The position numbers and the translations under genes are program-made. The notes under the pieces are model-generated. The model did no database searches and was not told where the DNA came from. It worked only from the letters and a program-made list of their open reading frames with translations. DNA of 37,760 bases from CAXSDR01 sp964236445 (GTDB taxonomy: Bacteria > Actinomycetota > Actinomycetes > Motilibacterales > Motilibacteraceae): contig CAXSDR010000025.1 in the NCBI GenBank assembly GCA_964236445.1, forward strand, positions 1 to 37,760. The letters run 5' to 3'. Below, piece by piece: positions 18,028 to 25,035 of the stretch. Positions within the stretch are counted from its first letter, which is position 1. Each line of letters begins with the position of its first letter.

Positions 18028-19629
18028 TCAGTCGCTCGCCGATGCGCCGGCGGTGAAGGTGGGGTCCCAGCCCGACCACGGCATCATGCGAGGGATGTGC
18101 ACCGTCACCCGGTACTGGTCGGCCAATGAGCCGTAGTCCTGGATCGAGACAGCGTGGTCGAGCCAGCCTGGCAACCGGTCGTCTGCCGCGTGCGTCGCGG
18201 CGACCAGGCGAGCTCCCGAGGTGCGGGTGCCGGCTACTGCCGCCGCGTCCGCGGCGCGCTCGGCGAGCACCGCACACAGTCCTACGGCCACGAGCTGGAT
18301 CATGAGTAGCACGAGGAGCAGTCCGGCGGCGAGCGTGACCATGCCCTCGAGGGCGACCTGGCCGGAGTCGGGCATCAGCTCGACGTTTCCGTGCGAACGG
18401 CGACGGCCCCGCGTCGATCGGCCACTCGGCGGCGGCGTCGATGCGACGGCGCCGCGGGCCGCGGCAGAGTCGGGTCGAACCGGTGTCGCGAGAAGGCCGA
18501 TGTCGCGTGTCAGTGCTGTCACGGCGCGCCGGAACGGGCCGTCCTCAATGTTCTCCGGCTGCGCGCTGTTGGTGACCGGCTGCAGGCGGTTCCAGTCGGC
18601 GGGCACCGACACACGTGTGGTCTGTGTGCCGATGATGCGCCGGGCAAGGTCGGGCTGGACCTCTTGCTTGGGACTGACGCGGTTGACCACGGTGAGGATC
18701 TCGTCCTCCTTGCGGATGTGCAGACGGGCGAGCATGCGCACCTTGTCGCGGCCTGCGCGGAGCGCGGCGACGTCCGCCGTCGTCACCAGCATCACGTCGT
18801 CGGAGAGCTCTAGCGCCGTCGCACCGACCTCGGAGAGCACGCTTCCGGCGTCGATGACGACGACGTCGTAGTGGCCCTTGACGGCCGCGAGCACCTGGCG
18901 AGCCGCGCGTGCGTCCACGTCCTCGGCCTGCTCGCCGTGCTTCGGTGCAGGCAGCAGCCGCAACCCGGAGCGGTGGATGAACACCGACTCGTCGATGTTG
19001 CGGCCGCTGATGCCTTCGGCCACGAGCGCAAGGTCGGCGATGGTGCGCCGGGGAGTGACGTCCATCAGATGTGCCAGGCCACCCTGCTGAAGGTCGAGAT
19101 CGACCAAGCACACCCGGCGGCCTCGGTCGGACTTCGCCGCGAGCAGCGCCACGTGCAGGGCGAGCGTCGACGTGCCGACGCCACCCTTCGACCCGATGAA
19201 GGTCACCATCCGGGCGATAGCAGCCGTGCCGGCGCGTCCGGCCGTCAGTGCGCGGACCGTCCGGACCCACTCGAGCATGGGACCGAGGGCCGTCTGGAGC
19301 TCGGCGACGGTCGGCGTCGCACCGAGCACGGCGCGTACGCCGACCTCCATCGCTCCGGCCAACGTCTCGGTGTCGGCCACCTCGGACAGCAGGCCAACCG
19401 CGACATCGGGACGACGGCTCGACAGCTCCCGGCAGATCGCCAGAGCGGGCATCGGACCGACACTGGCGTGCAGGAGCACGACGTCGATGTCGCCGCTCAT
19501 GACTGCCATGACGTCGCTGGACGTGTCGACCGTGCCGACGAGCTCGATGTCGGGCAGCTCGGCCAGCGCGACCTGAGCCATGGCTCTCACGCCCTCGTCG
19601 GCCACAGCGAGCAACAGCCGGGTGGTCAC
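18028..19629 (-). CDS. TadZ/CpaE-like ATPase fused to a TadE-like pseudopilin
   Basis: A 533-residue protein with two unlike halves. Residues 1-130 are an atypical receiver domain in which His54 stands where the phospho-acceptor Asp would be (DVVLLH). Residues 140-385 are a ParA/MinD-type ATPase with the deviant P-loop KGGVGTST (148-155), which lacks the usual second Lys as in other TadZ/CpaE proteins, and the Walker B-like VVVIDAGSV. TadZ places the Tad machine in the cell. After an Arg/Pro linker (385-415), residues 419-533 form a TadE-like unit: MPDSG then QVALE (Gly423, Glu428), a hydrophobic helix (about 430-458) and an exported tail. No stop separates them. An internal ATG at 18375 could start the second half alone, but its ribosome site is weak. 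The GTG start overlaps the cpaB stop. Confidence 0.85.
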   Translation of the reverse strand: MTTRLLLAVADEGVRAMAQVALAELPDIELVGTVDTSSDVMAVMSGDIDVVLLHASVGPMPALAICRELSSRRPDVAVGLLSEVADTETLAGAMEVGVRAVLGATPTVAELQTALGPMLEWVRTVRALTAGRAGTAAIARMVTFIGSKGGVGTSTLALHVALLAAKSDRGRRVCLVDLDLQQGGLAHLMDVTPRRTIADLALVAEGISGRNIDESVFIHRSGLRLLPAPKHGEQAEDVDARAARQVLAAVKGHYDVVVIDAGSVLSEVGATALELSDDVMLVTTADVAALRAGRDKVRMLARLHIRKEDEILTVVNRVSPKQEVQPDLARRIIGTQTTRVSVPADWNRLQPVTNSAQPENIEDGPFRRAVTALTRDIGLLATPVRPDSAAARGAVASTPPPSGRSTRGRRRSHGNVELMPDSGQVALEGMVTLAAGLLLVLLMIQLVAVGLCAVLAERAADAAAVAGTRTSGARLVAATHAADDRLPGWLDHAVSIQDYGSLADQYRVTVHIPRMMPWSGWDPTFTAGASASD

Positions 19630-20405
19630 GGCGCGCTGCTTCCGGCGGGACCGACGTTCGCGGTCGAGTCGGTGGTCGGCGACGCGTCCTGCACGACGCC
19701 CAGGGACTCGGCATAAGACCGACGGTCGCCTGGGATGAGTGTCGTGTCGCCAGGTGGGCGCAGGGCCAGGCGGATCTCGCCGGCGACGCCTTCCGCGTAG
19801 GTCAGGGCCTTGATCTCCTGCTCGCCCAGAGCGAACGTCACCGGAACCGCTTTGCTTCTGTCGAGGGCACCCGTCGACGCTCGCCGGTCACGCTCTGCCG
19901 GAAGGCCGACATCGATGATCAGCAGGTTCTGGGCGATCACTTTCGTGCGCGGCACCTTGACCTGCCCGAGATCGTCGTAGGTCGCCCAGACGTCCACCCT
20001 GTCGCCTCTTTCCAGCTTGCCGGCAACGCCCGTCTCGGCGTCGACCATGATGGCCAGCTCACGCTGACCGGTGCGTAGCGTCGGTTTGGGGATGAGCGTG
20101 GAACCCTGGATGAGCGTTCCGGGCGGCAGAGCGGTGGCGGAGACCATGCCGTCGAGGTCCTGCAGGCTGTGCACCGCTGTCGCCGGCAGCCAGCGCTCTG
20201 GCATCTCGATGCGGCGCAGCTGTGCGGGAGTCACCGTGGTGTAGGCGTCGACGCCGTTCTTGTCCGAGACGACGAAGGCGGACACCTTGTTGCCGACCTC
20301 GTTCTGGACGTTGTTGACGTAGCCGACAACCGAGAAGAACACCGCGATCGCCCCCAGTGCAGCCACCACCAGGAAGACCACGCCGCGGCGCTGACGGGGA
20401 TTCAC
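19626..20405 (-). CDS. cpaB: pilus assembly protein CpaB/RcpC with SAF domain
   Basis: A 259-residue protein with one N-terminal membrane helix (about 8-30) and an exported SAF/RcpC-like region containing PAQLRRIEMPERWLP and DGMVSATALPPGTLI. This is followed by a second domain in which GDRVDVWATYDDLG is typical of RcpC. In Gram-negative Tad systems it helps form or gate the outer pore; here it is probably a cell-wall or membrane assembly factor. The GTG at 20405 overlaps the upstream stop by four bases and has GGAGG before it, so the longer open frame with an upstream ATG is rejected. Confidence 0.85.
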   Translation of the reverse strand: MNPRQRRGVVFLVVAALGAIAVFFSVVGYVNNVQNEVGNKVSAFVVSDKNGVDAYTTVTPAQLRRIEMPERWLPATAVHSLQDLDGMVSATALPPGTLIQGSTLIPKPTLRTGQRELAIMVDAETGVAGKLERGDRVDVWATYDDLGQVKVPRTKVIAQNLLIIDVGLPAERDRRASTGALDRSKAVPVTFALGEQEIKALTYAEGVAGEIRLALRPPGDTTLIPGDRRSYAESLGVVQDASPTTDSTANVGPAGSSAP

Positions 20406-21214
20406 AGGACCTCCATCAAAGAGCAGAACTGGCATTCGGACTCGACCGCGGTGTCGCCGCAGCTCGGACACCTGGGGCTGGGCCGCGAGCGCAGCGCCTC
20501 CACCAGCGCAGACAGGTCGACGGGAACGCGGATCGCCTCGAACACCCGTCGCGCCTGCCACCAGCTCAGCGAGGCACGTTCATCGCGGTGCACGACGCCT
20601 CCGGGCGTCGTCTCACCGACGTCGCCGGACGAGCGCAGCTCAGCCAGCAACGGGGCGCCGAAGGCGGCGTCACCAGCGGTGACCAGCCGCTGCGAGCCGG
20701 CAACCGGAGGCAGTGGCAGCCGGCCGCGCACCACGCGGCGCTCAGGGCTCGCCACCACGGAGAACGTCGTCCCTGGAACGAGCGACCATGCGTGGTTGCG
20801 CAGCGCGACGTCGACGACACCCAGCCTCGCCACGGAGCTGGTACGGGCAACGATGGTGACCGACTCGAGGATCTGCGGCCCACATCCCAGAACCGTTCCC
20901 GCAGTCACATCCTGACCGGAGAGCTGGGCGAGAAGGTCCGCGACGACCGCGACCGCTGTGTCCGAGAGGTTCAACGGCAGCGGCAGGACGCGCTTGCTGT
21001 CGGCCAGGTTGCGAGCCGTCCGCACCCGGCGCTCGTGGCCGGCGCCGGGAGGGTGCAGCACGAGCACGGAACCGAAGTCGTCCTGCATGGCCGCGAAGGC
21101 GTGGCTCGCAGCCAGCAGGAAACCGGGCTCGTCGGGGTGCGGCAGCGATATCACCGGCGTGGCTTCGTGCCCCCATCGCACGGGTTCGATGCCGCACAGG
21201 GCCACTGCGAACAC
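20402..21214 (-). CDS. unknown protein with C-terminal zinc ribbon, first gene of Tad operon
   Basis: A 270-residue protein I do not recognise. It has no signal peptide or membrane helix, so it is cytoplasmic. The middle is alpha/beta-like. The C-terminus ends with two Cys pairs, CPSCG and CQFC, spaced like a zinc ribbon, followed by MEVL. The start is a GTG with a G-run upstream and is only moderately certain. It is translationally coupled to cpaB (GTGA) and opens the nine-gene Tad operon, so an early assembly or regulatory role is likely. The Ala/Val/Asp-rich N-terminal half gives no catalytic motif I can name. Confidence 0.65.
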   Translation of the reverse strand: MFAVALCGIEPVRWGHEATPVISLPHPDEPGFLLAASHAFAAMQDDFGSVLVLHPPGAGHERRVRTARNLADSKRVLPLPLNLSDTAVAVVADLLAQLSGQDVTAGTVLGCGPQILESVTIVARTSSVARLGVVDVALRNHAWSLVPGTTFSVVASPERRVVRGRLPLPPVAGSQRLVTAGDAAFGAPLLAELRSSGDVGETTPGGVVHRDERASLSWWQARRVFEAIRVPVDLSALVEALRSRPSPRCPSCGDTAVESECQFCSLMEVL

Positions 21215-21423
21215 CGGCCAGCCCCCCGATCACCTTGCGTCACTTGGAGCCGGTCCGATCACCGCCTGGTATGCGGTATCGCTACAGCTGGTAGTAGAAC
21301 TCATGAATCAATGAGACTCAATGCCCCAGATGAGTGGCCAGCTCGCCAAGACAACCACGTTGAGTGGCAAAGCCTGGGTCAAAACTGACGCCGACGGATG
21401 AGCCCGGGGACCCAGACGTGGGC
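21215..21423 (-). promoter_or_regulatory. control region upstream of the Tad operon
   Basis: This 209-base gap is less GC-rich than its surroundings. It holds TGAGTGGC twice (21331-21338 and 21361-21368), exactly 30 bases apart. It also holds a CTCAT/ATGAG inverted repeat (21300-21304 and 21311-21315) and the palindrome TGAGACTCA (21312-21320). The operon promoter must lie here. Weak -35-like TTGATT is visible on the minus strand without a clear -10. Confidence 0.45.
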
Positions 21424-22221
21424 CTAACGCGGGCCCAACGCCTGACCTTGGGCGCGCTCCGCCACGTCCGCGGCGGCCTTGGCCCGTCGAGCGGCGCCAG
21501 CAGCAGCCCGCGCCTCCAACGCCGCCTCTGCGGCGCGGCGTTCCAGGTGGCGCAGGTGCGCCCGTGCCCGCGAGAGCTTTTCGTCCAGTTCCGCCTGCGC
21601 CTGCACGGCGGCGCTCTCGGCCTGCTCAGCGGCGGTCAGCTCTCCGAGCGCCTTCTCGAGCACCGCGCGCGCCTTCGCCGCAGCCAGCCCATCAACCGGC
21701 GGCGCGACCCGCTTCACCGGCACCGGCCGCACCGAGGCATCCGGTTCCACGCCGAATCCGCTGTAGCGCAGACCACGGACGAGGCGGCCCGCGCGTACGT
21801 CCGCCGCTGCCCGGGTGTCGACGAGCGCGGCGACGAGGGTGTCGTGGGCCTCTCCCGCAGCCGCACTGTCCATGCGTACGCCGGCGGCCGCCGCCAGTGC
21901 TTCGCCCCGGGCGACGAGCGAGGTGACGAGCTGCGACCGCTGCGCGGACAGCGCTCGGAGCTCCTCCCCCTGCAGGGCTGACTGGGCTTGGGCCAAAGCG
22001 GCGCCGAGCGAGAGGAAGTCCTCGATCACGCCGCGGTCGTCACGCACGAGGGCGTTGACCATCCAGGCCCCCGGCGTGGGGCGCCGGAGCGCCTTGAGCC
22101 GGGCAGTCAGCTCCTTGTCGCCTTGGGCGCGGGCAGCCGCGACCGCGGCGTCTCGGGCGGCGATGAACGTCCCGGGCGGGACGGCGTAGAGCTCATCGAC
22201 CGGGTCGGGAGGGGTCGCCAC
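21424..22221 (-). CDS. conserved actinobacterial hypothetical protein, helical
   Basis: A 265-residue protein of a conserved actinobacterial family of unknown function, recognised by its start: ELYAVPPGTFIAARD, then ARLKALRRPTPGAWMVN. The rest is almost all Ala, Arg, Glu and Leu. The stretch from about 180 to 260 should form a long coiled coil, and there is no membrane segment. The start is the GTG at 22221. It is separated from the bldC stop by 24 bases and may share its transcript. Confidence 0.75.
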   Translation of the reverse strand: MATPPDPVDELYAVPPGTFIAARDAAVAAARAQGDKELTARLKALRRPTPGAWMVNALVRDDRGVIEDFLSLGAALAQAQSALQGEELRALSAQRSQLVTSLVARGEALAAAAGVRMDSAAAGEAHDTLVAALVDTRAAADVRAGRLVRGLRYSGFGVEPDASVRPVPVKRVAPPVDGLAAAKARAVLEKALGELTAAEQAESAAVQAQAELDEKLSRARAHLRHLERRAAEAALEARAAAGAARRAKAAADVAERAQGQALGPR

Positions 22222-22245
22222 GGCGCCAATCGTGACCCGGTCGGG

Positions 22246-22452
22246 CTAGCCCTGTGCGCGCGGGGCCGGCAGGGCGAGCAGCAGTGCCCGCACCTCGGCC
22301 TCGTGATAGCGGCGGTGGCCACCCAGCGTGCGGATCGATGCCAGCTTCCCGGCGCGCGCCCAGCGGGTGACGGTCTTGGGATCGACACGGAACAGCGCAG
22401 CGACCTCGGCGGGCGTCAACAGCGTCTCGGAGTCGGAAGCTCGCGAGCTCAT
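22246..22452 (-). CDS. bldC: BldC, single-domain MerR-type developmental regulator
   Basis: A 68-residue DNA-binding protein that matches Streptomyces BldC closely in length and sequence. The helix-turn-helix and wing show TPAEVAALFRVDPKTVTRWA and RTLGGHRRYHEAEV. BldC lacks the effector and coiled-coil parts of classical MerR proteins and binds DNA as head-to-tail oligomers on direct repeats. In Streptomyces it delays entry into development; in non-sporulating actinomycetes its role is less clear. ATG 22452 has GAAGGG upstream. The 144 bases before it carry its promoter. Confidence 0.93.
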   Translation of the reverse strand: MSSRASDSETLLTPAEVAALFRVDPKTVTRWARAGKLASIRTLGGHRRYHEAEVRALLLALPAPRAQG

Positions 22453-22596
22453 GGCATCCCTTCATCGGGCGCCGACCGGCCGGTGCCCCCCGCCACGATG
22501 GTCACGGTTCGGGCCAAAGGTCCGATATGGCACGGCAGGGCTATCTTTGGGGCGGCGGTGACTACGTCTCTTGATACAAGAAGTGATTTTCGGCCT

Positions 22597-23493
22597 TCAG
22601 TTGGCGCGCTCCAGGGACTCGATCTCGCGCCACCTGGCCGAGAGCACGTCGTAGGCCGCCCGTGCTTCCACCTCGTCGCCCGCTGCCAGCGCCGTCAGGG
22701 CCACCGCGACGTCACGCGCGGAGTGGTCAGCCGCGAGCGTGGCCGCCGGCAGCAGCCGCGCGATGTCGCCGTAGTCGAGCTCGACGCAGGAGCGGGGATG
22801 GAACTCCTCCAGCCAGCGCGCGACCGCCTCCGTGTCCTCCTCGCCAGCCAGCTGGGCACTGCGCCGCAGCGTGCGCAGCGCACGCGCCGCACGCCGACGG
22901 GCTGCCGACATCTCGGTCACGTAGGTGAGGGAGCGCGGCGGCCCGTCCGTGAGGACCCGCTCGTCGTCGTCGACCACCGCGAACCAGGCCAGCGGCACCC
23001 GCCAGCCGCGGGTCAGCGAGTGCGGCGCGACGTCGGGATAGCGCACGAGCCAGGCCTCGTGCTCGCGCTGCGCCTGCTCGATGACCAAGGGCGGCACGAA
23101 AGCGTCGAGCAGCCGGGGCGAATAGGCGCTTCGCAGGCCTGAGAGCGCCTCCCATGAGCGCAGCCGGTCCTCGTCGGGGCTCACCAGCACCCGTTCGCGG
23201 CCCGCGAGGTCAGGGCGCCGAATGACGCGGGCGGTGACGCTCTCGCGCGCGGGCACGAGAACCGGAGGTGTGGCCAGCAGCCCGGCGAGGGCCCGGCGTC
23301 GCGCGTCGACAGCGACAGCTGCCCGCAACGACGGCTGCCCGGCGGCGACCATGCGCCAGCGCTCGCGCGACGAGGGGGGAAAGGCTTCGAGCGGCTCGTA
23401 GATCCGCAGGGCGGGCAGCCTCGGCAGGCTGGGCAGGCTCGGCGGGACACCCGAGGGCTCCGGACCGGCAGCCGGTCGCGGGTTCTCGGCCAT
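22597..23493 (-). CDS. conserved hypothetical protein
   Basis: A 298-residue soluble protein of unknown function. After a Pro-rich start (MAENPRPAAGPE) come YEPLEAFPP, then an Arg/Glu/Ala-rich body with VLVPARESVTARVIRRPDL, TRGWRVPLAWFAVVDDDERVL and a C-terminal helical part. It has no catalytic motif I can name. It is found beside bldC and DUF3073, divergent from the latter. The ATG at 23493 is preferred over the longer frame starting at 23580 because the added residues look non-coding, but the start is not certain. Confidence 0.7.
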   Translation of the reverse strand: MAENPRPAAGPEPSGVPPSLPSLPRLPALRIYEPLEAFPPSSRERWRMVAAGQPSLRAAVAVDARRRALAGLLATPPVLVPARESVTARVIRRPDLAGRERVLVSPDEDRLRSWEALSGLRSAYSPRLLDAFVPPLVIEQAQREHEAWLVRYPDVAPHSLTRGWRVPLAWFAVVDDDERVLTDGPPRSLTYVTEMSAARRRAARALRTLRRSAQLAGEEDTEAVARWLEEFHPRSCVELDYGDIARLLPAATLAADHSARDVAVALTALAAGDEVEARAAYDVLSARWREIESLERAN

Positions 23494-23660
23494 GCCTGCG
23501 ATCCTGCGCTCGGACGGGCCCATCCACAAGCACCCGGGCGAAGTCTTGCCGGGCCGGTCGCGGGGAACCTGTGCGGGCATGTACGGTGAAGCCCACGACG
23601 GAGTTCCATGTCACGGGACCGCCTCTGGGCCGTCCCGTCATCGCATGAGGGGGCCAGCCG

Positions 23661-23846
23661 ATGGGGCGCGGCCGAGCAAAGGCTAAGCAGACCAAAGTGG
23701 CGCGGGAGTTGAAATACTCGAGCCCGAACACCGATTACGCGGCATTGCAAAAAGAGCTGGGAAGCCCCGGCTCGTTGACCAGCACGCCTGTGGCGGCTGT
23801 CGAAGAACCTGATGACGACGACCCGTGGGTGCCCAGCGACCGCTGA
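23661..23846 (+). CDS. DUF3073 family protein
   Basis: A 61-residue actinobacterial protein with the DUF3073 start MGRGRAKAKQTKVARELKYSSP and a tail of acidic residues ending VPSDR. Function is unknown. The basic N-terminus and acidic C-terminus suggest nucleic-acid or protein contact. The ATG has GAGGGGG seven bases upstream. It lies next to purM and bldC, a common actinobacterial arrangement, and converges with purM over a hairpin. Confidence 0.88.
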   Translation: MGRGRAKAKQTKVARELKYSSPNTDYAALQKELGSPGSLTSTPVAAVEEPDDDDPWVPSDR

Positions 23847-23852
23847 GGCACC

Positions 23853-23877
23853 CCGGCGTCGCTCAGTGAGCGGCCGG
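23853..23877. terminator. hairpin between DUF3073 gene and purM
   Basis: CCGGC, a two-base bulge and CGCTC pair with GAGCG and GCCGG around the loop AGT, giving a 10 bp stem followed by CTTCT. Its place just after the DUF3073 stop, with purM ending at 23941 on the other strand, fits a terminator. Confidence 0.55.
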
Positions 23878-23940
23878 CTTCTGCCGCCGTGTCGTGACCA
23901 CCATTGCGTCAGGCGAGCTCATGTCAGCCCGGCGCCGCCC

Positions 23941-25035
23941 TCAGGCGTAGTCGCTCACGAGGACCGCTGACCCCGAGACCTCCGTTGTGCTGGCGTCCGC
24001 GAGCACTTCTCCCGCGACCCACGCGGGAACGCCACGGGCGGCGAGCAGCGTCATGGCCGCCTGAGCGTCCGACGGGGCGACGAACGCCACCATGCCGACG
24101 CCCATGTTGAGAGTGCGCTCGAGTTCGTCGCGCTCGACGCCGCCCACCTGGGCGACCATCGCGAAGATCGGGGCGGGTGACCAGGTGCTGCGGTCGAGAC
24201 GTACGCCCAGCCCGCGTGGCACCACGCGGGCCACGTTGGCCGCAAGACCACCGCCGGTGATGTGGCTGTAGGCATGCACGTCGAGCGTGGCAGTCAGCGC
24301 CAGGCAGTCCAGTGAGTAGATGCGCGTTGGTTCGAGCAGCTCCTCACCCAGCGTGCGGCCCAGCTCCGGCACAGCACCGCTCAAGCTGAGTCCGGCCTGC
24401 CGGCCGGGCGGCCCGAGCAGCACGTGACGCACCAGGGAGTAGCCGTTGGAGTGAAGACCACTGCTGCCCATCGCCACGATGACGTCACCGGCGCGCACTC
24501 GCTCGGCGCCGAGCAGGGCGTCGGCTTCGACAACCCCCGTGCCGGCTCCTGCGACGTCGTATTCGTCGGGCTCGAGCAGCCCGGGATGCTCCGCGGTCTC
24601 GCCACCGAGCAGGGCGCATCCCGCTCGGAGGCAGCCCTGCGCGATGCCCGCCACGATGGCGGCGACGCGCTCGGGCACCACGCGACCGGTGGCGATGTAG
24701 TCGGTCATGAACAGCGGCTCGGCACCGCAGACCACGAGGTCGTCCACGACCATGGCGACGAGGTCGATGCCGATCGTGTCGTGGAGGTCCATGGCTTGGG
24801 CGATCGAGACCTTCGTGCCGACGCCGTCCGTGCTCGTCGCGAGCAGCGGACGGCGGTAGCGCAGGAAGGCGCTGGCGTCGAACAGGCCCGCGAACCCCCC
24901 GATGCCGCCGACGACCTCGGGACGCTGCGCCCGGCGCACCGACTGCTTCATGAGCTCGACGGCACGGTCGCCCGCATCGATGTCGACCCCGGACGCGGCA
25001 TAGGTGATCGGACGCCCGGGCGACACCTGCGTCAC
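23941..25035 (-). CDS. purM: phosphoribosylformylglycinamidine cyclo-ligase (AIR synthetase)
   Basis: A 364-residue enzyme that closes FGAM to AIR using ATP, step five of purine synthesis, in the cytoplasm. Family motifs are present: TYAASGVDIDAGDRAVELMK at the start, the ATP-binding STDGVGTK, GGETAEHPG, GLHSNGYSLVR and HITGGGLAANVAR. The start is a GTG whose last bases overlap the purF stop (GTGA). A longer open frame reaching into purF is rejected because purM homologues begin just before TYAASGV. It forms an operon with purF. Confidence 0.95.
   Translation of the reverse strand: MTQVSPGRPITYAASGVDIDAGDRAVELMKQSVRRAQRPEVVGGIGGFAGLFDASAFLRYRRPLLATSTDGVGTKVSIAQAMDLHDTIGIDLVAMVVDDLVVCGAEPLFMTDYIATGRVVPERVAAIVAGIAQGCLRAGCALLGGETAEHPGLLEPDEYDVAGAGTGVVEADALLGAERVRAGDVIVAMGSSGLHSNGYSLVRHVLLGPPGRQAGLSLSGAVPELGRTLGEELLEPTRIYSLDCLALTATLDVHAYSHITGGGLAANVARVVPRGLGVRLDRSTWSPAPIFAMVAQVGGVERDELERTLNMGVGMVAFVAPSDAQAAMTLLAARGVPAWVAGEVLADASTTEVSGSAVLVSDYA

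Noticed and set aside
16203..18056. 617-codon open frame on the plus strand opposite tadA and tadE
   Set aside because: It is antisense to three genes with clear Tad motifs; its composition (Gly, Arg, His, Asp) is that of a shadow frame.
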